Shown in pieces: positions 1 through 8,323 of a stretch of DNA of 64,000 nt (position 1 is its first letter; every line of letters starts with the position of its first letter). The notes beneath the pieces were generated by a model. It was not told the origin of the DNA, searched no databases, and saw nothing but the letters and a program-made list of their open reading frames with translations. The DNA lies in contig NZ_SULM01000003.1 in NCBI RefSeq assembly GCF_005250615.1, forward strand, positions 124,001 through 188,000, in the 5' to 3' direction. This DNA comes from Pseudomonas rhizoryzae. GTDB taxonomy: Bacteria; Pseudomonadota; Gammaproteobacteria; Pseudomonadales; Pseudomonadaceae. Position numbers and translations under genes: made by a program.

Positions 1-2
1 GC

Positions 3-161
3 ACCGCCCAGATCGTGGTGACCTGGCTGCTCGGTGCCACCGGGGATCGCATGGCACCGGGTGCCTACCTGCTGATCGCCAATCTGGTGTGCCTCGGCGC
101 CGCCTGGTTCGCCGCCGAGACCTGCCCGAATCGTCAGCCGGCGGAGCGCTCCACGGCGTAA
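3..161 (+). CDS. MFS transporter, C-terminal end only (partial)
   Basis: The frame is open from the window edge and stops at the TAA at 159-161, giving 53 codons. The peptide contains GDRMAPGAYLLIAN followed by a hydrophobic stretch and a polar tail. This looks like the last two membrane segments of a major facilitator transporter of the metabolite/proton symporter type. The body of the gene lies outside the window, so its substrate cannot be judged. It converges on the next gene and the two coding ends overlap by 28 bases. The family call rests on a short hydrophobic fragment and is only moderately secure. Confidence 0.5.
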   Translation, partial: TAQIVVTWLLGATGDRMAPGAYLLIANLVCLGAAWFAAETCPNRQPAERSTA

Positions 162-1444
162 CCCTCTGCGCGGCGGTGCTTGCGCTCCAGGCGGGTGTAG
201 ACGATGCCGGTGAGCAGCAGGCCGAACACCAGCACCCCCGCCAGCAGATAGAGTCCGGAAGCCAGGGTACCGGTCGCTGCCTTGAGCGCGCCTATGCCAT
301 AGGGACCTAGATAGCCGCCGAGGTTGCCCACCGAATTGATCAGGGCGATGCCGGCGGCGGCACTGGCCCCGGCGAAGAACCGTCCCGGCAGGGTCCAGAA
401 CAACGCCGTGAGGGAAAACAGGCAGAAGGCAACCACCGACAGCGCCGCGAGTTGCAACACGGCGGTGTCGAACCAGGCGCTACCGGCCATGGCCAGGGCG
501 CCCACTGTATAGAGCACCGCCAGGTGCCCGTAGCGATCACCCAGCCGATCCGAACTGCGCGGCACGATGAGCAGGCCGAGGATGCCGAAGGCATAGGGAA
601 TGGCCGAAACGAAGCCGGTGGTGAGGTCGCTGCCGCCGAATTGGTGGATCAGCGTTGGTAGCCACAGCCCCAGGCCATAGATGCTCAGGGTCACCGGCAG
701 ATAGTAGAGCGCCAGGAGCAGCACCCGACGATCCTTGAGTGCCTGCAGCGGGTTGCCATGGCGGGTCTGGTCGAACAGGTGCAGGTCCTTTTCCAGCTCC
801 GTGGCGAGCCAGCGCTTCTCCTCCGCATTCAGCCAGGCCACCTGCTGCGGACCGTCCGGCAGTCGGGTCAGGGTCGGCCAGGCGAGCAGTACCGCCGGCG
901 CACCGATGCAGAGGAACAGCCACTGCCAGCCGTGCAGGCCGAGCGCGCCATCCAGTTGCAGCAACAGGCCTGACAACGGCCCGGTCACCAGCATGGCGAT
1001 GGGCTGGGAAAGGATGAACAGGCCCATGATCTTGCCGCGATGCCGTACCGGGAACCACTGGGTGAGGTAGTAGAGCACCCCCGGGAAGAAGCCGGCCTCG
1101 GCCACCCCCAGCAAGAAGCGCATGACATAGAAGCTGGTGGGCCCCTGGACGAAGGCCATGCCCATGGTGATGGCACCCCAGGTCACCAGGATGCGAGCGA
1201 ACCAGCGCCGCGCGCCGAAACGCTCCAGCAGCAGGTTGCTGGGCACTTCGAAGAGGAAGTAGCCGATGAAGAACAGTCCGGCACCGAGGCCATAGGCGGC
1301 GTCGCCGATACCGACGTCGGCCCCCATGTGCAGCTTGGCGAACCCCACCGCGGAGCGGTCGATGTAGGCCACGAGATAGAGCAGAACGAGGAAGGGAATT
1401 AGCTTCCGGGTGATCCGGCGGATGAGGACGGAATCAGGATGCAT
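134..1444 (-). CDS. MFS transporter, anion:cation symporter (sugar-acid type)
   Basis: A 436-residue inner-membrane importer with about 12 hydrophobic segments. YLVAYIDRSAVGFAK near the N terminus, GYFLFEVPSNLLLERFGAR, and FLLGVAEAGFFPGV are hallmarks of the ACS family, whose members carry galactonate, tartrate, glucarate or phthalate. ATG at 1444 is chosen because GGAG lies six bases upstream. An in-frame ATG at 1489 exists but has no ribosome site. The gene is divergent from two FadR-type regulators, a usual arrangement for sugar-acid importers, so an aldonate such as arabonate or galactonate is a plausible substrate. That substrate is inference. Confidence 0.85.
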   Translation of the reverse strand: MHPDSVLIRRITRKLIPFLVLLYLVAYIDRSAVGFAKLHMGADVGIGDAAYGLGAGLFFIGYFLFEVPSNLLLERFGARRWFARILVTWGAITMGMAFVQGPTSFYVMRFLLGVAEAGFFPGVLYYLTQWFPVRHRGKIMGLFILSQPIAMLVTGPLSGLLLQLDGALGLHGWQWLFLCIGAPAVLLAWPTLTRLPDGPQQVAWLNAEEKRWLATELEKDLHLFDQTRHGNPLQALKDRRVLLLALYYLPVTLSIYGLGLWLPTLIHQFGGSDLTTGFVSAIPYAFGILGLLIVPRSSDRLGDRYGHLAVLYTVGALAMAGSAWFDTAVLQLAALSVVAFCLFSLTALFWTLPGRFFAGASAAAGIALINSVGNLGGYLGPYGIGALKAATGTLASGLYLLAGVLVFGLLLTGIVYTRLERKHRRAEGYAVERSAG

Positions 1445-1534
1445 GGCGGTCTCCGATTGTTGTTTTTGTGCCATTTGAGCGCGAAGCATAAAAAGGTTGA
1501 CATATTATCATTGAAACGACAATTAGCTAAAAAA

Positions 1535-1602
1535 TGCCATTTATCGGCAAAATTTATCTATTTGGTATTATAAAAATAAAGACACGAAGTAGGAAATCCT
1601 AC
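1535..1602. promoter_or_regulatory. Divergent promoter region with two inverted repeats
   Basis: The 265-base gap between the MFS gene and the first regulator is AT-rich, unlike its surroundings. It contains TGCC-N7-GGCA at 1535-1549 and a perfect 6-bp-arm inverted repeat, GTAGGA-AA-TCCTAC, at 1589-1602. An extended -10-like TG-N-TATTAT at 1563-1571 points toward the regulator. The palindromes are visible; their use as operators is inference. Confidence 0.45.
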
Positions 1603-1709
1603 ATCTTGCTTTCCGCTAATCCCCATTCCAGAGCCGTCGGGCCGTCTTCTACAACGGTTATTGCGCTGACAGTGTTACAATGATGGCACGACGAATCGGA
1701 TGCCTTTCG

Positions 1710-2462
1710 ATGAATTACCAGACCCCGTTGCCGCGAAAAAGCCGACACGCCCGTATCGTCAATGAACTCGGAACTCAGATCGTCTCAGGTCATTTTCGAC
1801 CCGAGCAGCGTCTGCCGCCCGAGGCTCAATTGTGCGAAGACTACGATGTCAGTCGTCCAGTACTCCGAGAAGCAACCCGGGTGCTGGTCGCCAAGGGGCT
1901 GGTCCGCTCCAAGCCCAAAGTCGGTACCGTAGTGCGGCCACGCCGTGAGTGGCACCTGTTCGATCCCGATGTACTGCATTGGCTGCTACAGAGCGACTCG
2001 CGGCACGGCTTCTACGAAACCTTGATCAAGGTGCGGAATATCATCGAGCCAGAGGTGGCGGCCATGGCTGCGGCCAATGCCCTACCCGAGGATATAGCCG
2101 CGATCGAAGATGCCTACATTCGCATGGAGCAGGCAGAGGGCATCGCCGGCATGGCCGAGCCGGACATGGAATTCCATCTGTCCATCGCCAATGCCACCCA
2201 CAACGAGCTGCTGATCCACCTCTACAGCATCATGCTGCTGCCGGTACGCGAGTATCTCGAACGCTCCTCGGCACTGTTCAACGGAGACGGCCTGGCACTA
2301 CTGGTGTCTCGCCACAAGGCGATCCTGACCGCCATTCAGCATCGTGATCCGCTCAGTGCCAGGCATGCCGCCATTGCCCAGTTGTCTGGCGTCGATGACC
2401 TGGTGACGGAGTCCTTTCGGACCGAGCCCTTGTCCACCGCCGATGTTTCATATGATCATTGA
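1710..2462 (+). CDS. FadR-family (GntR) transcriptional regulator, copy 1
   Basis: A 250-residue regulator. The winged-helix domain occupies about residues 10-75 (LPPEAQLCEDYDVSRPVLREA, then a KPKVGTVV wing). An all-helical FCD ligand domain follows at about 95-230, with the FHLSIANATHNE and SRHKAIL metal-site histidines. FCD regulators of this branch usually respond to sugar acids or their lactones. A longer frame begins at 1680 but has no ribosome site; ATG 1710 is preferred. The gene is followed after 28 bases by a second regulator with the same architecture and precedes the arabinose lactonase. It probably controls the divergent MFS gene and/or the catabolic operon. Confidence 0.85.
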   Translation: MNYQTPLPRKSRHARIVNELGTQIVSGHFRPEQRLPPEAQLCEDYDVSRPVLREATRVLVAKGLVRSKPKVGTVVRPRREWHLFDPDVLHWLLQSDSRHGFYETLIKVRNIIEPEVAAMAAANALPEDIAAIEDAYIRMEQAEGIAGMAEPDMEFHLSIANATHNELLIHLYSIMLLPVREYLERSSALFNGDGLALLVSRHKAILTAIQHRDPLSARHAAIAQLSGVDDLVTESFRTEPLSTADVSYDH

Positions 2463-2471
2463 GAGAAGAAC

Positions 2472-2489
2472 CCACTAGTGGTACGACCT
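2472..2489. promoter_or_regulatory. Palindrome and FadR-like half site between the two regulators
   Basis: The 28-base gap contains the perfect palindrome CCACTAGTGG (2472-2481). It is overlapped by TGGTACGACCT (2479-2489), which matches the FadR/GntR-type pattern TNGTNNNACNA at all but the last base. The position just before the second regulator's start suggests an autoregulatory site. It is inferred from pattern only. Confidence 0.4.
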
Positions 2490-2490
2490 C

Positions 2491-3177
2491 ATGTCCAGCA
2501 GCTACCATGCCTCGACCGTAGAACAGCTCGGCCAACGCCTCGCCGCTGGCCAGTTTCCTCCCGGAAGTGCGCTCAAGGTAGAGGCGGATCTCTGCCAGGA
2601 GCTGGGCGTTAGCCGCACCATCCTGCGCGAGGCGATCAAGACCCTGGCGGCCAAGGGCATGCTGGAAGTCGGGCCCAAGGTCGGCACTCGCGTGCTGCCG
2701 CTCAGTCGTTGGAATCTGTTCGATACCCAGGTGGTGGGCTGGTTGGCCATCGGCGGCCTGCCCGCCCACTTCGTCAAGGACCTGCTCGACCTGCGCCATG
2801 CCATCGAACCGGCGGCGGTGCGCTGGGCTTGCGAAAGAGCCACGCCCGAGCAGGTCCAGGCGATCCAGGTCGCCTATCAGCACCTGGAAGCTTCGCTCAA
2901 CGGCGGTGACTACAATACCGCCGACCAGCGCTTCCACGAATGCGTCCTGGCTGCCAGCCATAATCAGTTCATCGAGCAGATGGTGCCCGCCCTGGGCGCG
3001 CTGCTGGCCGCCTCCTTCACCCTGTCGTCGGCCGATCCCGACGAATTGCGCCGCACCCTCCCCCTGCACAAGACCCTCGCCGACGGGATCGCTTCCCGCG
3101 ATGCCGCGCGTGCCGTCTGGGCCTGCATGATGCTGATCGACAGTGCCGCCGTGACCCTGGCGCGCTACACCGACTGA
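2491..3177 (+). CDS. FadR-family (GntR) transcriptional regulator, copy 2
   Basis: A 228-residue FadR-type regulator with a winged helix at about residues 8-72 (KVEADLCQELGVSRTILREA, GPKVGTRV) and an FCD domain at about 90-215. The FCD metal-site pattern is RFHECVLAASHN and LPLHKTLADG. It shares the PKVGT wing and a W-N/H-LFD linker with the upstream regulator, which suggests tandem duplication followed by divergence. It lies 83 bases before the lactonase gene and reads in the same direction. It may be the pathway-specific regulator of the arabinose operon; the effector is unknown. Confidence 0.87.
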   Translation: MSSSYHASTVEQLGQRLAAGQFPPGSALKVEADLCQELGVSRTILREAIKTLAAKGMLEVGPKVGTRVLPLSRWNLFDTQVVGWLAIGGLPAHFVKDLLDLRHAIEPAAVRWACERATPEQVQAIQVAYQHLEASLNGGDYNTADQRFHECVLAASHNQFIEQMVPALGALLAASFTLSSADPDELRRTLPLHKTLADGIASRDAARAVWACMMLIDSAAVTLARYTD

Positions 3178-3260
3178 CATCCCGCCCGACGCAACCTCCC
3201 CGTTCGTTCAGGTTCCTATGCCTGGATTTTCCTGCACCGCCACAACAAGAGAGGTGAACG

Positions 3261-4130
3261 ATGGACTGGCAGCCGCTGCTTCCCCAGCGCTTCAAATTGG
3301 CCGAGGGTCCCTTCTGGGATCAACAGACCAAGGCGCTCTACTGGGTGGACATCGCCGGTTTCAAGGCCTGCCGCCTGCACGGCGAGCATTATCAGGAATG
3401 GCAACTGGATCGCCCCTGCTCGGCCTTCGTGCCCACGGTGCGCGGCGATGCCCTGGTGACCCTGCCGGACGGCGTCTTCCGCCTGGATCTCGACTCGCCC
3501 GAGGACCGGCCGCGCCTGGAACTCTTCTGCGTCGCCGATCCCGATCCGGGCAACCGCGGCAACGAAGCCCGTTGCGACGCCCGTGGTCGTCTCTGGCTGG
3601 GCACCATGCAGAACAACCTCGACGCTAAGGGAGGCGACGTCCCCATCGAGCGGCATTCGGGCGGCCTGTTCCGCATCGATCCGGACGGCAGCGTCACCCG
3701 CCACGCCAGCAACCTCGGCATCGCCAATACCCTGGTCTGGAGCGCAGCGGAAAACCACGTCATCAGCGCCGATACGCTGAAGGACACCCTCTATCGCTAC
3801 CCCCTGGATGCAGCCGGCAATCTGGGCGAACCCATCGCCTGGGCCGGCCCCCACGAACGCGGCTCGCCGGACGGCTCGGCCATCGACAGCGAAGGCTGCG
3901 TGTGGAACGCGCGCTGGGACGGCAATTGCCTGCTGCGCTTTTCGCCGGAGGGCGAGTTGCTGGAGATCGTCGAGCTGCCGGTCCAGCGACCCACCAGTTG
4001 CGTCTTCGGCGGCGCGGATCTGCGCACCCTGTTCGTCACCAGCGCTGCGGCCGATGGCGCTCTCGACGGCGCCGTCCTGATGGCCACCGCCCCGGTTTCC
4101 GGCATGCCCTGTCACCGTTTCGCCGGTTGA
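3261..4130 (+). CDS. SMP-30/gluconolactonase-family sugar lactonase (likely L-arabinono-lactonase)
   Basis: A 289-residue six-bladed beta-propeller lactonase with no signal peptide. The predicted metal ligands of the SMP-30 family are visible: Glu15 in LAEGPFW, Asn101 in RGNEARCD, Asn156 in GIANTLVW and Asp204 in GSPDGSAID. The ribosome site GAGAGGTG precedes ATG 3261. By context it hydrolyses L-arabino-gamma-lactone to L-arabonate, the second step of oxidative arabinose breakdown. It is followed by araFGH and arabonate dehydratase. The family is certain; the exact substrate is inferred from the cluster. Confidence 0.88.
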   Translation: MDWQPLLPQRFKLAEGPFWDQQTKALYWVDIAGFKACRLHGEHYQEWQLDRPCSAFVPTVRGDALVTLPDGVFRLDLDSPEDRPRLELFCVADPDPGNRGNEARCDARGRLWLGTMQNNLDAKGGDVPIERHSGGLFRIDPDGSVTRHASNLGIANTLVWSAAENHVISADTLKDTLYRYPLDAAGNLGEPIAWAGPHERGSPDGSAIDSEGCVWNARWDGNCLLRFSPEGELLEIVELPVQRPTSCVFGGADLRTLFVTSAAADGALDGAVLMATAPVSGMPCHRFAG

Positions 4131-4198
4131 TTCATCCTACCTCGTCCGGGGCAACCAACAGCCTCCCAGCCCCGGGCGCTTTGTAACAGCGCCGTGAC

Positions 4199-4230
4199 AA
4201 AGGCGACGAAAAACTTCGTCACCTTTTTCT
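4199..4230 (+). terminator. Hairpin with T tract after the lactonase gene
   Basis: Arms 4199-4210 and 4215-4226 pair at 11 of 12 positions around the loop AAAC and run into TTTTTCT. It is a good Rho-independent terminator. It abuts the -35 box of the araF promoter candidate, so it could equally be an operator. Confidence 0.6.
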
Positions 4231-4258
4231 TGCGCCCGCCCTCATCCAATCATACTAT
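4230..4258 (+). promoter_or_regulatory. Candidate sigma-70 promoter of araFGH
   Basis: TTGCGC at 4230-4235 and TACTAT at 4253-4258 are separated by exactly 17 bases. They lie about 90 bases before the araF start and directly after a perfect-looking hairpin. No other strong promoter is seen in the 218-base gap. Confidence 0.45.
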
Positions 4259-4348
4259 CAATGAGCAGTGACACCGCTCCTTCTCCAGAGCGCGTGCCTG
4301 TCGCCTCGCATTGCCTGGCCACACCAATAAAAACAAGGAGTTCCAGCT

Positions 4349-5353
4349 ATGTTCCGTGTCCCGGGAGTTCGTTCCCTGCTGCGTGCCGCCCTCACTGCCG
4401 GCGCTGTCAGCCTGTCGCTATCCGCCTTCGCTGCCGATCCGGTCAAGATCGGTTTCCTGGTCAAGCAACCCGAGGAACCCTGGTTTCAGACCGAGTGGGC
4501 CTTCGCCGAAAAAGCCGCCAAGGACAAGGGCTTCACCCTGCTCAAGATCGCCGTGCCCGACGGCGAGAAGACCCTCGCCGCCATCGACAGCCTGGCCGCC
4601 AATGGCGCCAAGGGCTTCGTCATCTGCCCGCCCGACGTCTCCCTCGGCCCAGCCATCGTCGCCAAGGCCAAGCGCGACGGCCTCAAGGTGATGGCGGTGG
4701 ATGATCGCTTCGTCGACGCCGACGGCAAGTTCATGGAAGACGTGCCCTACCTGGGCATGGCCGCCTTCGAGGTCGGCCAGCAGCAGGGCGCGGCCATGGC
4801 GGCGGAAGCCAAGAAGCGTGGCTGGAAATGGGATGACACCTATGCGGTGATCAACACCTACAACGAACTGGACACCGGCAAGAAACGCACCGATGGTTCG
4901 GTGGATGCCCTGGAGAAGGCCGGCCTGCCCGCCGACCACATCATCTACGCCCCGCAGAAGACCCTGGACGTGCCCGGTAGCATGGACGCCACCAACTCGG
5001 CGCTGGTCAAGCTGCCGTCCAATGCCAAGCACCTGATCATCGGTGGCATGAACGACAACACCGTGCTCGGCGGCGTGCGCGCCACCGAGAGCGCCGGCTT
5101 CCCGGCTAGCCAGGTGATCGGCATCGGCATCAACGGCACCGACGCCATCGACGAACTGAAGAAACCCGACAGCGGCTTCTTCGGCTCCATGCTGCCCAGC
5201 CCCCACGAAGAGGGCTACCAGACCGCCAGCATGATGTACGACTGGGTCACTACCGGTAAGGAACCGCCCAAGTACACCGCCATGGACAAGGTCACCCTCA
5301 TCACCCGCGCCAACTTCAAGCAAGAGCTGGAGAAGATCGGCCTCTGGAAGTGA
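4349..5353 (+). CDS. araF: L-arabinose ABC transporter, periplasmic binding protein
   Basis: A 334-residue precursor with a signal peptide ending at SLSAFA (about residue 28). The mature protein begins ADPVKIGFLVKQPEEPWFQ, the characteristic AraF N terminus. The usual AraF length in E. coli is 329. AAGGAG lies ahead of ATG 4349. It binds L-arabinose in the periplasm and delivers it to AraG/AraH encoded just downstream. A GC-rich hairpin and a fold-back repeat separate it from araG, which would favour higher levels of the binding protein than of the membrane complex. The family could also accept D-galactose or D-fucose. Confidence 0.93.
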   Translation: MFRVPGVRSLLRAALTAGAVSLSLSAFAADPVKIGFLVKQPEEPWFQTEWAFAEKAAKDKGFTLLKIAVPDGEKTLAAIDSLAANGAKGFVICPPDVSLGPAIVAKAKRDGLKVMAVDDRFVDADGKFMEDVPYLGMAAFEVGQQQGAAMAAEAKKRGWKWDDTYAVINTYNELDTGKKRTDGSVDALEKAGLPADHIIYAPQKTLDVPGSMDATNSALVKLPSNAKHLIIGGMNDNTVLGGVRATESAGFPASQVIGIGINGTDAIDELKKPDSGFFGSMLPSPHEEGYQTASMMYDWVTTGKEPPKYTAMDKVTLITRANFKQELEKIGLWK

Positions 5354-5361
5354 TGACCCCG

Positions 5362-5395
5362 GCGGCGCCCACGCGGGCGCCGCTGCCCTCTTTAA
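5362..5395 (+). terminator. Intercistronic GC hairpin after araF
   Basis: GCGGCGCCC (5362-5370) pairs perfectly with GGGCGCCGC (5375-5383) across ACGC, followed by a pyrimidine-rich CCCTCTTTAATTC. It is probably a partial terminator or 3'-end stabiliser. A similar but shorter hairpin follows araH at 8264-8280. Confidence 0.5.
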
Positions 5396-5403
5396 TTCTG
5401 GAG

Positions 5404-5553
5404 CCTTTTTACGATCTAGCGAGCTAGCGACAAACAAGGCGAAAAGACTTGAGGAAGCGCAGTTTACGAATAGTAAATGAGCATTCCGACGGGGCTGGCC
5501 CTCCAGAGTCTTTTCAACGCAGTTTGGCCGACGCGCAGCAGATCGTTAAAAGG
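5404..5553 (+). repeat. Fold-back repeat element, copy 1 (araF-araG gap)
   Basis: A 150-bp element with no coding potential. Outer arms 5404-5417 and 5540-5553 pair at 13 of 14 positions. Middle arms GAAAAGACT (5441-5449) and AGTCTTTTC (5507-5515) pair perfectly. The 38-bp core is 5452-5489: TTTAC and GTAAA close a 5-nt loop, flanked by the imperfectly pairing AGGAAGCG and GCATTCC. The same core recurs at 7158-7195, 27772-27809 and 42153-42190. It lies between two operon genes and ends eight bases before the araG ribosome site. Confidence 0.85.
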
Positions 5554-5572
5554 TTGTGACAGGAGTGGCCCC

Positions 5573-7099
<1,527 letters not shown>

Positions 7100-7106
7100 A
7101 TAAAAA

Positions 7107-7246
7107 GAGTGCATTCATGGTCGAGCGAGCTAGAGACAAACAAGGCGAAAAGACCTGAGGAAGCGGAGTTTACAAAGTGTAAATGAGCATTCCGAAGGTC
7201 TTTTCAACGCAGTGTGGCCGACGCGCAGCCGATCATGAATGCGCTC
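7107..7246 (+). repeat. Fold-back repeat element, copy 2 (araG-araH gap)
   Basis: A 140-bp element starting seven bases after the araG stop. Outer arms 7107-7123 and 7230-7246 match at 15 of 17 positions, and both exceptions would be G-U pairs in RNA. Middle arms GAAAAGACCT (7147-7156) and AGGTCTTTTC (7196-7205) are perfect. The core at 7158-7195 has the 5-nt loop AAAGT. The outer arms are unrelated to those of the other copies. Confidence 0.85.
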
Positions 7247-7272
7247 GAGAAAACAATAAAGAGGTCCCGTCT

Positions 7273-8241
7273 ATGTCCGCCCAACCCCACAGCCTGACCC
7301 CGCCGCGTCGCGGCTTCGACATGCGCCGCTTCCTCGACGACTGGGCCATGATGCTGGCCGCCGTCGCCCTGTTCCTGCTCTGCGCGCTGTTTGTGCAGAA
7401 CTTCCTCTCGCCGCTGAACATCCGCGGCCTGGGGCTGGCGATCTCCACCGTCGGCATCGCCGCCTGCACCATGCTGTTCTGCCTGGCCTCCGGTCACTTC
7501 GACCTCTCGGTGGGTTCGGTCATCGCCTGTGCCGGCGTGGTAGCGGCGGTGGTGATGCGCGATTTCCACAGCGTCTTCCTCGGCGTGGCCGCCGCCCTGG
7601 CGCTGGGCCTGGTGGTGGGCCTGATCAACGGCCTGGTGATCGCCAAGCTCAAGATCAACGCCCTGATCACGACGCTTGCGACCATGCAGATCGTGCGCGG
7701 CCTGGGCTACATCTTCTCCAACGGCAAGGCCGTGGGCGTGTCCCAGGAGCAGTTCTTCGTGTTCGGCAATGGCCAGCTGTTCGGCCTGCCGGTGCCCATC
7801 GTCATCACCCTGCTGTGCATCCTGTTCTTCGGCTGGCTGCTCAACTACACCACCTTCGGCCGCAACACCATGGCCATCGGCGGCAACGAGGAAGCGGCGC
7901 TGCTGGCCGGCGTCCACGTCGACCGCACCAAGATCATCATCTTCGCCATGCACGGGGTGATCGGCGCCCTGGCCGGTGTGGTACTGGCCTCGCGCATGAC
8001 TTCCGGCCAGCCGATGATCGGCCAGGGCTTCGAACTCACGGTGATCTCCGCCTGCGTGCTGGGCGGGGTTTCCCTGGCCGGCGGCATCGGCATGATCCGC
8101 CACGTGATCGCCGGCGTGCTGATCCTGGCGATCATCGAGAACGCCATGAATCTAAAGAACATCGACACCTTCTACCAGTACGTCATCCGCGGAACCATCC
8201 TGCTGCTGGCGGTGGTCATCGACCGCTTCAAGCAGCGCTAA
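7273..8241 (+). CDS. araH: L-arabinose ABC transporter, permease
   Basis: A 322-residue polytopic inner-membrane protein of the branched sugar permease family (E. coli AraH has 328). GHFDLSVGSVIACAGVV, INALITTLATMQIVRGLGY and ASRMTSGQPMIGQGFEL are the usual conserved segments. ATG 7273 has AAGAGG upstream. The longer frame from 7183 begins inside the repeat and is rejected. It forms the channel used by AraF and AraG. Its stop is followed by a short GC hairpin and then by arabonate dehydratase. Confidence 0.93.
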   Translation: MSAQPHSLTPPRRGFDMRRFLDDWAMMLAAVALFLLCALFVQNFLSPLNIRGLGLAISTVGIAACTMLFCLASGHFDLSVGSVIACAGVVAAVVMRDFHSVFLGVAAALALGLVVGLINGLVIAKLKINALITTLATMQIVRGLGYIFSNGKAVGVSQEQFFVFGNGQLFGLPVPIVITLLCILFFGWLLNYTTFGRNTMAIGGNEEAALLAGVHVDRTKIIIFAMHGVIGALAGVVLASRMTSGQPMIGQGFELTVISACVLGGVSLAGGIGMIRHVIAGVLILAIIENAMNLKNIDTFYQYVIRGTILLLAVVIDRFKQR

Positions 8242-8263
8242 ACCCAGACTCTGCCCTCCCCCG

Positions 8264-8280
8264 CGGCGCCACGGGCGCCG
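8264..8280 (+). other. Small intercistronic hairpin after araH
   Basis: CGGCGCC (8264-8270) and GGCGCCG (8274-8280) pair perfectly with loop ACG. There is no T tract, so it is unlikely to terminate. It may block 3' exonucleases and set the ratio of transporter to enzyme mRNA. Its sequence resembles the hairpin after araF. Confidence 0.45.
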
Positions 8281-8323
8281 TGCCGGGGACCGCTTTGCCC
8301 GTGAAATGCCCGAGGACAAAACA

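Noticed and set aside
5404-5553. Reading the fold-back repeats as integron attC sites
   Set aside because: The elements are long hairpins, but they lack the paired R (GTTRRRY-type) boxes at their ends and no integrase or cassette array is present.
5477-5572. N-terminal extension of araG starting MSIPTGLALQ
   Set aside because: This reading comes from the fold-back repeat; the same MSIP start appears ahead of araH and, inverted, ahead of mltF2. The ribosome site supports ATG 5573.
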